Source of the DNA: Deltaproteobacteria bacterium CG_4_8_14_3_um_filter_43_13
GTDB taxonomy: Bacteria; Desulfobacterota; UBA8473
NCBI GenBank assembly: GCA_002782605.1
Contig: PFIF01000054.1
Span: forward strand, 15,780 to 32,700
Length of the DNA stretch: 16,921 nucleotides
Direction: 5' to 3'
The notes below the pieces were generated by a model that had not been told where the DNA came from, ran no database searches, and saw only the letters and a list, made by a program, of their open reading frames with translations. This document shows positions 1 to 6,715 of this stretch, piece by piece. The position numbers and the translations under genes are program-made. Position 1 is the first letter of the stretch. Each line of letters starts with the position of its first letter.

Positions 1-63
1 ACTAAAGGTGTGTTTGACCATTAGATCAAAATCGAGTTCAAAGATATAGACAGTATTGGAGAG
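1..63 (-). pseudogene. pheT: pheT reading frame continuing past an in-frame TAA (runs off the window)
   Basis: Downstream of the TAA at 64-66 (minus strand) the same frame stays open to the window edge. It reads LSNTVYIFELDFDLMVKHTF, which resembles the segment that normally follows the GEVH..VLE motif in bacterial PheT, just before the C-terminal anticodon-binding (FDX-ACB) domain. The frame is unchanged, so this looks like a single nonsense change, a base-call error or a recoded stop rather than a frameshift. The segment has no upstream start codon of its own. The rest of the gene lies outside the window, so I cannot tell whether the FDX-ACB domain is intact. Confidence 0.7.
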
Positions 64-2103
64 TTAATAGCCCTCCAGAACTGCAGAATGAACCTCGCCT
101 ACGGTGCCAATTTCAGTATTATCAACCATGATTATGGAAGACTTTCCATGGTGTAAGTACGGTATGTCTGTAGTGGATAAAAAATTGAAGTTCATGATAT
201 TTAACCCTTCAAAAAGGTTTTCCAAGCTACCTTTAATATCATAGAAATCAATCCCTTCTCCTGGAAAACTCCAGGATTCACCATATCTTAGCCCCGTTGC
301 AAGGGCAGACAGCATCTTCTTTTCTCTGGGAAGTTCCTTCTCTTTGACGGAATAAAACACCGTCCCCAATTCGAATAACTTTAAGTTTAAATTTTTGTTG
401 TAAACATTGGTCTTCATGGTGTTTAGAAGTCCTGGAATCAAGGTAGTTCTCATGATTGACTGATCTTCTCTAAGGGGATTCTTTATGCTGATGAATCTCT
501 TATAGGGATGTTCAGCATTTAAATTTAATAGGACTACTGAAAGGGGAGAGATAAAGCTGTAGTTTACAACCTCATAGTATCCCATTGAGGCAAGAATGTC
601 CTTGGCCTTGTCCTGTAACACCTGGACTGGATTTTTACTGGCAGTCTTAACCCTTACCACAGGTGTAGTGGTGGGGATATTATTATAACCGTCTAATCTA
701 GCTACTTCTTCAATCAAATCAATCTCCCGATGCAAATCCATCCTGAAAGATGGGATTTTAACAATCACTTTATCCTTGTCTAAGTCTTTGACATCAAGTT
801 CAATACTTTTAAGGTACCTCTTTACTTTCCCTTTTTTTAGAGATGTCCCCAGTATCTTATTGGCTTTATTTATACTCAAGGGAATCTCTTCAGGGAAAAT
901 AGGGGATGGATATTGGTCTACTACCCCCTTGGCCGCCTTTCCACCGCAGAAGTCCAAGACCAATTGGGTAGCTCTATTCAAAGCTCTAATTACCCCTCCA
1001 TAATCTACTCCCCTTTCAAATCTATAGGAAGCCTCTGTCTGCAAACCTAGCTTTTTAGAGGTTTTTCTAATATTAGTCGGATTAAAATATGCACTTTCAA
1101 TGAGGACATTAGAGGTATCTTCCGAAACCTCCGAGTTCAAACCACCCATTATGCCACCGATAGCCACTGGCTTTTCTCCGTCACAAATCATCAGAGTGTC
1201 ACTAAACAGGGGTCTCTCCATGCCATCCAGTGAAGTGAAAACATCACCATCATCTGCCCGTTGAACTACTATTCTTCTTTCACTTAACAGATCAAAATCG
1301 AAGGCATGAAGGGGTTGACCAAACTCCATAAGAACATAGTTGGTAACATCTACCACATTACTGATAGGACGTATTCCAGCGGATTCTAATCTTCTTCTCA
1401 TCCAAAAAGGGGATAAACCAATAGTAACATCAGTAATCAAACTGGCAGAATACCTGGGGCACAATTCAGGGTCATGTATCTCCACTGAGGTTAGCTTATC
1501 AATCTTCTCATTCCCCTCCCTGAATTCTATTTTTGGTATTTTTAAAATTTTACCTGTAATTGAGGCTATCTCTCTGGCTATGCCTATGATACTCAGGCAA
1601 TCTGGACGGTTTGGAGTAATATTGATTTCGAAGATATAGTCCTCCAAGTTGAGGGCAGAGGCAATACCCTTCCCCAATTCAAGACCATCATCCTGTAAGA
1701 TCAATATTCCCTTGGAGTCCCTCCCAATTTTTAATTCTTCTTCGGAACACATCATACCCTGGGACAGCTCTCCCCTGATCCTGGTATTTTTAATCTTCAC
1801 CCCATTGGGCAGTAGAGCTCCCTCCAAAGCCAAAGCAACATAGCCTCCAGAGATCATATTTGCAGCACCGCACACAACAGAATATAAATGTCCACCAGTG
1901 CTCACCTGGCACAAAGAGAGTTTATCGGCATTTGGATGGGGTTTCAAAGAAACTATCTTGCCTACGACTACATTGTTTAAGTTGGCATCTACCTTGGATA
2001 TACTCTCCACTTCAAAGCCAGCCATAGTAAGGTTTTCCCCTAACTCGTCAGGAGCAAGATCAATATCTACATATTCTCTCAGCCAATTAAAACTTACTTT
2101 CAT
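64..2103 (-). CDS. pheT: Phenylalanine--tRNA ligase beta subunit, interrupted by an in-frame stop
   Basis: PheT is the beta chain of the cytoplasmic (alpha-beta)2 PheRS that charges tRNA-Phe; it also edits Tyr-tRNA-Phe and binds tRNA. From the start, 679 residues are open. An EMAP/Trbp111-like tRNA-binding domain covers roughly residues 40-150 (VVVGKIVSLKPHPNADKL). The B3/4 editing region (about 200-380) contains NVVDVTNYVLMEFGQPLHAF. The B5 domain and the catalytic-like core follow, ending at GEVHSAVLEGY. Bacterial PheT is usually near 800 residues, so the FDX-ACB domain is missing, and PheT-like sequence continues in frame beyond the TAA. The ATG start has GGAG six bases upstream. It follows pheS after a 117-base spacer. 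The family call is secure; whether the gene is functional is not. Confidence 0.93.
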   Translation of the reverse strand: MKVSFNWLREYVDIDLAPDELGENLTMAGFEVESISKVDANLNNVVVGKIVSLKPHPNADKLSLCQVSTGGHLYSVVCGAANMISGGYVALALEGALLPNGVKIKNTRIRGELSQGMMCSEEELKIGRDSKGILILQDDGLELGKGIASALNLEDYIFEINITPNRPDCLSIIGIAREIASITGKILKIPKIEFREGNEKIDKLTSVEIHDPELCPRYSASLITDVTIGLSPFWMRRRLESAGIRPISNVVDVTNYVLMEFGQPLHAFDFDLLSERRIVVQRADDGDVFTSLDGMERPLFSDTLMICDGEKPVAIGGIMGGLNSEVSEDTSNVLIESAYFNPTNIRKTSKKLGLQTEASYRFERGVDYGGVIRALNRATQLVLDFCGGKAAKGVVDQYPSPIFPEEIPLSINKANKILGTSLKKGKVKRYLKSIELDVKDLDKDKVIVKIPSFRMDLHREIDLIEEVARLDGYNNIPTTTPVVRVKTASKNPVQVLQDKAKDILASMGYYEVVNYSFISPLSVVLLNLNAEHPYKRFISIKNPLREDQSIMRTTLIPGLLNTMKTNVYNKNLNLKLFELGTVFYSVKEKELPREKKMLSALATGLRYGESWSFPGEGIDFYDIKGSLENLFEGLNIMNFNFLSTTDIPYLHHGKSSIIMVDNTEIGTVGEVHSAVLEGY

Positions 2104-2126
2104 TCAATGCTCCAACTATACAAAGC

Positions 2127-2213
2127 GTCATTAGTAGATTAGTCACTGGTCATTAGTTCTGTCAAGATTTGGTTTCAGGTTTTACGAATAATTAATGACA
2201 AATGACCAAGACC
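2127..2213. repeat. Heptad-based inverted repeat in the pheS-pheT spacer
   Basis: The spacer holds tandem 7-base units. On the plus strand these are GTCATTA (2127), a diverged unit (2134), GTCACTG (2142) and GTCATTA (2149). The mirror copies TAATGAC (2193), AAATGAC (2200) and a diverged CAAGACC (2207) follow about 37 bases later. GTCATTA at 2149-2155 pairs perfectly with 2193-2199, and the adjacent heptads pair partly. The pheSpheT transcript could therefore form a hairpin between the two genes. No T-run follows, so I do not call a terminator. It looks like a small dispersed element; its function is unknown. Confidence 0.6.
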
Positions 2214-2220
2214 ATTGTAT

Positions 2221-3255
2221 TTAAAACTGCCCTAAAAATCTCATGTCATTTTCAAAAAACATTCTGATATCATTGATCCCATACTTTAACATGGCAACCC
2301 TCTCTATCCCCAAGCCGAAGGCAAACCCTGTTATTTCGTTCGGGTTATACCCTACAATTTTGAAGACCTCAGGGTCAACCATGCCAGACCCCAGAATCTC
2401 CAGCCATCCAGAAAACGAACAGACCCTGCATCCTTTCCCCCGGCATATAACACACTGCATATCCACTTCCGCACTGGGTTCCGTAAAAGGGAAAAAACTC
2501 GGTCGAAACCTCAACCTGGTTTTATCACCAAACATCTGATGAACAAATATGGTTAAAATACCCTTTAAGTCACCGAATGTGATATTGTTCCCCACCATTA
2601 GTCCTTCAACCTGATGGAACATAGGGGTATGAGAGACATCAGAATCACATCTAAATGCCTTTCCTGGTGCAATAATCTGAATAGGTGGACTTTGTTTTTC
2701 CATCACTCGAATCTGGACAGGTGACGTATGGGTTCTGAGAAGAACCTCATCAGATATGTAGAATGTGTCATGCATATCCCTTGCAGGATGATCCTTTGGT
2801 ATATTAAGTGCCTCGAAATTATAATAGTCTAACTCGACTTCAGGTCCTTCAGAGATTTGAAAACCCAACCCCAAAAAGATACCTATAATTTCATTGCAGA
2901 CCTCAGTAATAGGATGCTTTCTACCTATGGGCACCCTTCTGCCCGGCAGGGTTATATCCAGGCTTTCATGGAGCAGATCTTCCTTCCTTTTCCTTTCTCG
3001 AATGCCCGCTAAAGACTCTTTTATCTTTTCTTCCAGAGAGACCTTTACCTCATTGGCAAGACGCCCTATAACAGGTCTTTGTTCTTGCGATATATTAACC
3101 AATCCTCTCAAGAGGGCTGTAATTTTACCCTTTTTCCCTAAAAACTCTGTCTTTATTTCGGCTACTTGCCTTTCTTCTACTGCACTCTTCAACTTTTCTA
3201 AAGCCTCGGCAAATAGTCTCTCTAACTCTTCTTTGCTCCGAAAATCCCCCCTCAT
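2221..3255 (-). CDS. pheS: Phenylalanine--tRNA ligase alpha subunit
   Basis: Catalytic class II chain of PheRS; it activates phenylalanine and pairs with PheT. From the chosen ATG it has 344 residues, normal for the family. An N-terminal coiled-coil arm contains FLGKKGKITALL. Motif 2 lies in IIAPGKAFRCDSDVSHTPMF and motif 3 in GFAFGLGIERVAMLKYG, with the Ala of FAFG that shapes the phenylalanine pocket. A CVICRGKGCRVC cysteine cluster resembles that of Bacillus-type PheS. The frame is open further up, to an ATG at 3303 and a GTG at 3339. Those extensions would add a low-complexity peptide (PHPSPLPSGERDG) encoded by a palindromic repeat and absent from PheS proteins I know. I prefer the ATG at 3255, preceded by GGAGAGGG within the repeat. 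Confidence 0.9.
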   Translation of the reverse strand: MRGDFRSKEELERLFAEALEKLKSAVEERQVAEIKTEFLGKKGKITALLRGLVNISQEQRPVIGRLANEVKVSLEEKIKESLAGIRERKRKEDLLHESLDITLPGRRVPIGRKHPITEVCNEIIGIFLGLGFQISEGPEVELDYYNFEALNIPKDHPARDMHDTFYISDEVLLRTHTSPVQIRVMEKQSPPIQIIAPGKAFRCDSDVSHTPMFHQVEGLMVGNNITFGDLKGILTIFVHQMFGDKTRLRFRPSFFPFTEPSAEVDMQCVICRGKGCRVCSFSGWLEILGSGMVDPEVFKIVGYNPNEITGFAFGLGIERVAMLKYGINDIRMFFENDMRFLGQF

Positions 3256-3297
3256 CCCATCCCTCTCCCCTGAGGGGAGAGGGGAAGGGTGAGGGGT
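3245..3297. repeat. GC-rich palindromic repeat overlapping the pheS start
   Basis: Two 24-base arms rich in CCCCTCA and CCCTCTCCCC form an imperfect palindrome around CTCCCCTGAGGGGAG, with about 20 of 24 positions pairing. It resembles a repeat type I recall as common in bacterial genomes, often noticed because one frame reads PHPSPLPSGERDG. It spans the preferred pheS ATG (3253-3255). It would supply the purine-rich ribosome-binding site and could also hide it in a strong RNA hairpin. Confidence 0.7.
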
Positions 3298-3364
3298 TTT
3301 CATCCTCTTTTGTGAGCCAAAGGCTCGTGTGGGTTTCACCTGAAAATGCCCCTTTGACAGGCGA

Positions 3365-3385
3365 GCCCCGTATCAAATACGGGGC
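3365..3385. other. Perfect short hairpin upstream of pheS
   Basis: A 9-base-pair perfect stem (GCCCCGTAT / ATACGGGGC) closes a 3-base loop in the rplT-pheS spacer. No U-tract follows on either strand, so an intrinsic terminator is unlikely. It could be a dispersed palindrome or a processing or stability element in the transcript ahead of pheS. Confidence 0.5.
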
Positions 3386-3414
3386 GTCCTACCGATTATA
3401 AAATCATAACACAA

Positions 3415-3455
3415 CCCCCTTTGTTATTTCAGAATTCTCAAAAGCTTCAAGGGGG
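3415..3455 (-). other. Possible leader hairpin ahead of pheS
   Basis: CCCCCTT and AAGGGGG (7 pairs) lie 27 bases apart in the 252-base rplT-pheS spacer. On the minus-strand transcript the G-run is followed by a moderately U-rich stretch (TTGTGTTATGATTTT). E. coli regulates pheST by attenuation at this position, but I see no phenylalanine-rich leader peptide and no T-box sequence. A weak terminator or attenuator is possible but not shown. Confidence 0.25.
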
Positions 3456-3507
3456 ATTCAAATATATACGGACACCTTTTAAATGATGGAAATCTTAAAG
3501 GTCGGTT

Positions 3508-3861
3508 TTAGGGGTTCCCTTTGGTAAGGTGGACGATTTTTGAAAACCCTATAGGATCAGATACCGCTAATTCGGCAAGGATTTTCCTATCGATACTGAC
3601 CTTCGCATTTTTTAATCCTTGAATTAGTCTACTATATGTAGTATCATTTAACCTTGCAGCAGCATTAATCCTGGTAACCCACAGTCCTCTGAATTCTCTC
3701 TTTCTGGCTCTTCTATCTCTATAGGCATAATTCAGAGCCCTATCAACGGCTTCAGATGCCGTTCTAAACAGTTTACTCCTTGCGCCACGATACCCTTTCG
3801 CTAATTTTAATATCTTCTTTCTCCTATTCTTTCTTTTATATCCTCTTTTTACCCTTGGCAT
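3508..3861 (-). CDS. rplT: 50S ribosomal protein bL20
   Basis: This 117-residue protein is full length for bL20, which binds 23S rRNA early in 50S assembly and in several bacteria represses its own operon by binding leader mRNA. The basic N-terminus (MPRVKRGYKRKNRRKKILKL) and the downstream motifs LFRTASEAVDRALNYAYRDR and REFRGLWVTRINAA are diagnostic. The ATG has GAGG six bases upstream. It lies 29 bases after rpmI, in the order infC-rpmI-rplT-pheS seen in many bacteria, so co-transcription with rpmI is very likely. Confidence 0.98.
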   Translation of the reverse strand: MPRVKRGYKRKNRRKKILKLAKGYRGARSKLFRTASEAVDRALNYAYRDRRARKREFRGLWVTRINAAARLNDTTYSRLIQGLKNAKVSIDRKILAELAVSDPIGFSKIVHLTKGNP

Positions 3862-3890
3862 TTTAATCCTCTTTTTTTTCGGTAATTAGC

Positions 3891-4088
3891 CTATGCATAT
3901 GGTATAAGCTTTTTAATAACCTTTGCGTCAACCTTATCCAAATATCCTGCTTGTCGCAGGCTCCTTTTCAGTTTAGTAGACTTTTTCGTTAATATATGGT
4001 TGCCAAAGGCTTTAGCTCTTTTTATTTTACCATTTTTTGTTAACTTGAACCTTTTTGCAGCCCCTTTTTTGGTTTTTAATTTAGGCAT
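3891..4088 (-). CDS. rpmI: 50S ribosomal protein bL35
   Basis: A 65-residue, very basic protein with the bL35 signature (MPKLKTKKGAAKRFKLTKNG and later HILTKKSTKLKRSLRQ). The open frame extends upstream to 4169, but that part is non-homologous and lies in a palindromic spacer. The ATG at 4088 gives the canonical MPKLKTKK start and has AAGGGAG eight bases upstream. It is translated just ahead of rplT. Its 117-base 5' spacer could hold the usual bL20-responsive regulatory structure, although the visible symmetry there looks more like a small repeat. Confidence 0.98.
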   Translation of the reverse strand: MPKLKTKKGAAKRFKLTKNGKIKRAKAFGNHILTKKSTKLKRSLRQAGYLDKVDAKVIKKLIPYA

Positions 4089-4111
4089 AAATACAACTCC
4101 CTTAAGAACTT

Positions 4112-4193
4112 TGATGGCTTCATAAAAAGTCCATCTGTCCGCATCAGGCGGATTGCGTGGCCATACCAATTATGACTTATTACGAGTTCGTGA
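4112..4193. repeat. Inverted-repeat element between infC and rpmI
   Basis: Arms of about 20 bases, at 4112-4131 and 4174-4193, are imperfect inverted copies sharing the core GACTT(T/A)TTA(T/C)GA. Between them is a small TCCGC/GCGGA hairpin near 4138-4152. It fills most of the infC-rpmI spacer. It could be a MITE-like element with no coding capacity, or part of the translational control region used by bL20 in other bacteria. The sequence alone does not decide between these. Confidence 0.5.
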
Positions 4194-4205
4194 ATTTTTT
4201 AATCT

Positions 4206-4712
4206 CTACTGTTTTGGGGCAATAACTATAGCCATATTTCTACCCTCAAGTTTTGGCTGTTGTTCAACTATCCCCATATCTTTAACCTCTTCTGCAATTC
4301 TATTAAGAATATTTACACCCATTTCTCTGTATGCAATCTCTCTGCCCTTAAAGACTATACATACCTTAGCCTTATTGCCACTTCCCAAAAATCTTTTTAT
4401 ATGACCAACTTTATATTCGATGTCGTGTTCTTCTGTGTTTGGTCTTATCTTTACTTCTTTTACTTGAAAAGTAGTTTGACTTTTCTTGGCTTCATGGATC
4501 TTCTTGCTCTGTTTATATTTAAACTTTCCATAATCCATTATCCTGCAAACAGGTGGATTTGAATTCGGATCTACTTCAACCAGGTCCAGGCCTTCTTCGC
4601 CGGCAATCTTTAAAGCTTCCTTCAAAGGCATTATGCCCAGTTGTTCCCCTTTTGAATTGATAACCCTGACTTCAGGTGCCCTAATTTTTTCATTAATTAA
4701 TGCTTTTTTAAT
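4206..4712 (-). CDS. infC: Translation initiation factor IF-3 (probable AUU start)
   Basis: IF3 binds the 30S subunit, blocks premature 50S joining and checks the start codon-initiator tRNA pairing. The N-domain starts KKALINEKIRAPEVRVIN and contains GEQLG; DLVEVDPNSNPPVCRIMDYG leads into the linker. The C-domain has VKEVKIRPNTEEHD and ends GRNMAIVIAPKQ. Starting at ATT (4710-4712) gives 168 residues and aligns with Bacillus-type IF3 (M-x-KDxxINExIR). The nearest standard codon, GTG at 4722-4724, overlaps the thrS stop but lies inside the likely Shine-Dalgarno GGGGGTGA, and would add four extra residues. IF3 rejects AUU starts, which gives known autoregulation in E. coli. thrS ends eight bases upstream of the ATT. 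The product is certain; the start is a strong inference. Confidence 0.95.
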   Translation of the reverse strand: MKKALINEKIRAPEVRVINSKGEQLGIMPLKEALKIAGEEGLDLVEVDPNSNPPVCRIMDYGKFKYKQSKKIHEAKKSQTTFQVKEVKIRPNTEEHDIEYKVGHIKRFLGSGNKAKVCIVFKGREIAYREMGVNILNRIAEEVKDMGIVEQQPKLEGRNMAIVIAPKQ

Positions 4713-4720
4713 CTCGTTAT

Positions 4721-4728
4721 TCACCCCC
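4721..4728 (-). promoter_or_regulatory. infC Shine-Dalgarno that decides the AUU start
   Basis: On the minus strand this reads GGGGGTGA, differing at one position from GGAGGTGA, the complement of the 16S rRNA tail. It sits eight bases before the ATT codon, a normal spacing. It contains the thrS stop codon and the alternative GTG, which would leave that GTG with no upstream ribosome-binding site. Confidence 0.65.
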
Positions 4729-6640
4729 TATTCTGACATTCCTCTTGTACCAATGAAATAAATTCATTTATTTTCATAGGCTTCAATTTTTCACCACTAC
4801 GCACTCGAGCAGAAATAACCCCATCGTTTACTTCCTTGTCACCAATGATTAACATATAAGGTATTTTTTGTAACTGAGCTTCACGTATTTTAAGCCCCAG
4901 TTTTTCGTTTCGAAAGTCCTTTTCAATTCTAAGCAGACCGGAGGTCAACTGATTATAAACCTCTTCGGCAAAGCCCATGTTTCTATCGGTGACCGTTAAT
5001 ACAATCGCCTGTACTGGGGCCAACCATGTTGGGAATGCTCCTCCATAATGTTCAATCAATATCCCTATAAACCTTTCCATAGCACCTAAAATAACACGAT
5101 GCAGCATAACAGGTCTTTCCCTAGTGCCATTACTATTGATAAAAGTCAAATCAAACCTTTCCGGTAAGACAAAATCACATTGAATAGTAGCACATTGCCA
5201 TTTTCTGTCAAGGGCATCTTTTAACTTAACATCAATCTTTGGGCCATAAAAAGCCCCCTCACCTTCCTTGACAATATAAGGTATTCTGTTTTTGTCCATG
5301 ACCTGCCCTAGGATCAACGTTGCTTTCTCCCAATCCAAATCGTTGCCAATGGATTTCTCAGGACGGGTACTGAGTTCCATTTCATATTCAAATTTGAATA
5401 TTTTCATTACATCTTCTACAAAATCAATAACGCCTTTTATCTCTTGTTCCAATTGGTCAGGCGTGCATAATATGTGGGCATCATCCTGGGTAAATTCTCT
5501 AACTCTGAAGAGACCATGAAGAACACCCGATTTTTCGTGGCGATGCACGGTACCTAATTCGAAATACCTTTGAGGCAAGTCCCTATAACTTCTGATTTTA
5601 GATTTGTAGATGAGCATGTGAGCCAGACAGTTCATGGGCTTTATACCATATTTCTGCCCCTCTATTTCCGTAAAGTACATATTTTCGCGATAGTTTTCAA
5701 AATGTCCGGATTTTTCCCAAAGGTCTAATTTCAATAGATGAGGCCCTCTCACTAACTGGTAACCCCGTTTAAGGTGTTCCCTCTTTTCAAAATCTTCGAG
5801 GATTGATCTGAGCATTGCCCCTTTAGGATGATAGATAACAAGTCCAGCCCCGGCATCTTCATGTATGCTGAATAGGTCTAAGCTTTTGCCTAACTTCCTA
5901 TGATCTCTTCTCTTCGCATCCTCCAGCCTTTGTAAGTAATCTTCCAGAGTTTTCGTGTCTGAAAAGGCTGTTCCGTAAATACGCTGTAGCATCTTATTCT
6001 TTTCGTCCCCACGCCAATATGCTCCAGCAAGGTTAGTCAACTTAAATGCCCTTATCTTACCAGTGGAAGGTAGGTGGGGGCCCCTACATAAATCTATAAA
6101 GTCATCCTGAATATAAACAGAAACGAACTCGTCTGAGATTTCTTCAAGGAGTTCCACCTTATAGGTTTCCCCTTGGTTCTTAAACATTTCTATAGCTTCC
6201 TCTTTGGGGATTTCCTTTCTTGTGATAGGCAAATCCTGGCCTATAATCTCCTGCATCTTAGACTCAATCTTGGCAAGGTCATGGGGGGAAAAGTTCTCTC
6301 CATAGTCAAAGTCATAATAAAATCCATTGTCAATGGTAGGACCAATGGTAATCTTTACCCCTTTGTAAAGTTTTTTAACTGCCTGAGCCATTACATGGGA
6401 TGCACTATGCCTTATGATATCCAGTCCCATTTCAGAATCAGGGGTTATAAACTCTAGATTTGCATCTTCGAGTAAAGGGGAACTCATGTCAACAAGCTTT
6501 TCGTTAACCTTCCCTGCTATATAGTCTTTTCCAGAACCGTCATCGACACTCTTTACTATTTGGAAAAGGGTAGTGTTCTTAGAAAAACTACTTGAAGATC
6601 CATCTGGAAATTTAACCGTTATTTTTCCCATATCAGCCAC
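4721..6640 (-). CDS. thrS: Threonine--tRNA ligase
   Basis: Class II ThrRS, 639 residues, normal full length. The TGS domain covers about residues 5-65 (ITVKFPDG). The editing domain has the HxxxH zinc-like site (H78, H82) and CRGPH (C185, H189), which removes serine from tRNA-Thr. The catalytic core has the presumed zinc ligands C338 (KPMNCLAH), H389 (DDAHI) and H514 (VMLHRVILGAMERF), and the GEGAFYGPKID motif. The usual NCPGH is NCLAH here. An anticodon-binding domain ends the protein. The start is either GTG at 6640, with GAGG four bases upstream, or ATG at 6631, which fits family N-termini slightly better. It heads the infC-rpmI-rplT-pheST cluster after a long, repeat-filled leader. Confidence 0.97.
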   Translation of the reverse strand: MADMGKITVKFPDGSSSSFSKNTTLFQIVKSVDDGSGKDYIAGKVNEKLVDMSSPLLEDANLEFITPDSEMGLDIIRHSASHVMAQAVKKLYKGVKITIGPTIDNGFYYDFDYGENFSPHDLAKIESKMQEIIGQDLPITRKEIPKEEAIEMFKNQGETYKVELLEEISDEFVSVYIQDDFIDLCRGPHLPSTGKIRAFKLTNLAGAYWRGDEKNKMLQRIYGTAFSDTKTLEDYLQRLEDAKRRDHRKLGKSLDLFSIHEDAGAGLVIYHPKGAMLRSILEDFEKREHLKRGYQLVRGPHLLKLDLWEKSGHFENYRENMYFTEIEGQKYGIKPMNCLAHMLIYKSKIRSYRDLPQRYFELGTVHRHEKSGVLHGLFRVREFTQDDAHILCTPDQLEQEIKGVIDFVEDVMKIFKFEYEMELSTRPEKSIGNDLDWEKATLILGQVMDKNRIPYIVKEGEGAFYGPKIDVKLKDALDRKWQCATIQCDFVLPERFDLTFINSNGTRERPVMLHRVILGAMERFIGILIEHYGGAFPTWLAPVQAIVLTVTDRNMGFAEEVYNQLTSGLLRIEKDFRNEKLGLKIREAQLQKIPYMLIIGDKEVNDGVISARVRSGEKLKPMKINEFISLVQEECQNRG

Positions 6641-6715
6641 TTTACCTCGTCAGAAATAGTGTCCTGCTGGAATTTCTAACCGGGGTTACTCTCCAATATG
6701 TTCCCTATACATCCA

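Noticed and set aside
64..66. Selenocysteine or pyrrolysine recoding as explanation of the pheT stop
   Set aside because: The codon is TAA, not TGA or TAG, and PheT is not a known recoded protein; error or mutation is simpler.
1340..1639. Plus-strand open frames inside pheT, mfd and other minus-strand genes
   Set aside because: They lie antisense to clear conserved genes and show no domain, start signal or composition of their own.
3125..3376. Open frame rich in SPFPSPLRGEGWDEGG-type residues upstream of and overlapping pheS
   Set aside because: It is another frame of the palindromic repeat plus a pheS shadow; it has no family resemblance or ribosome-binding site.
4089..4169. N-terminal extension of bL35
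   Set aside because: bL35 starts MPKLKTKK; the extension is encoded by the palindromic spacer, and the internal ATG has a good ribosome-binding site.
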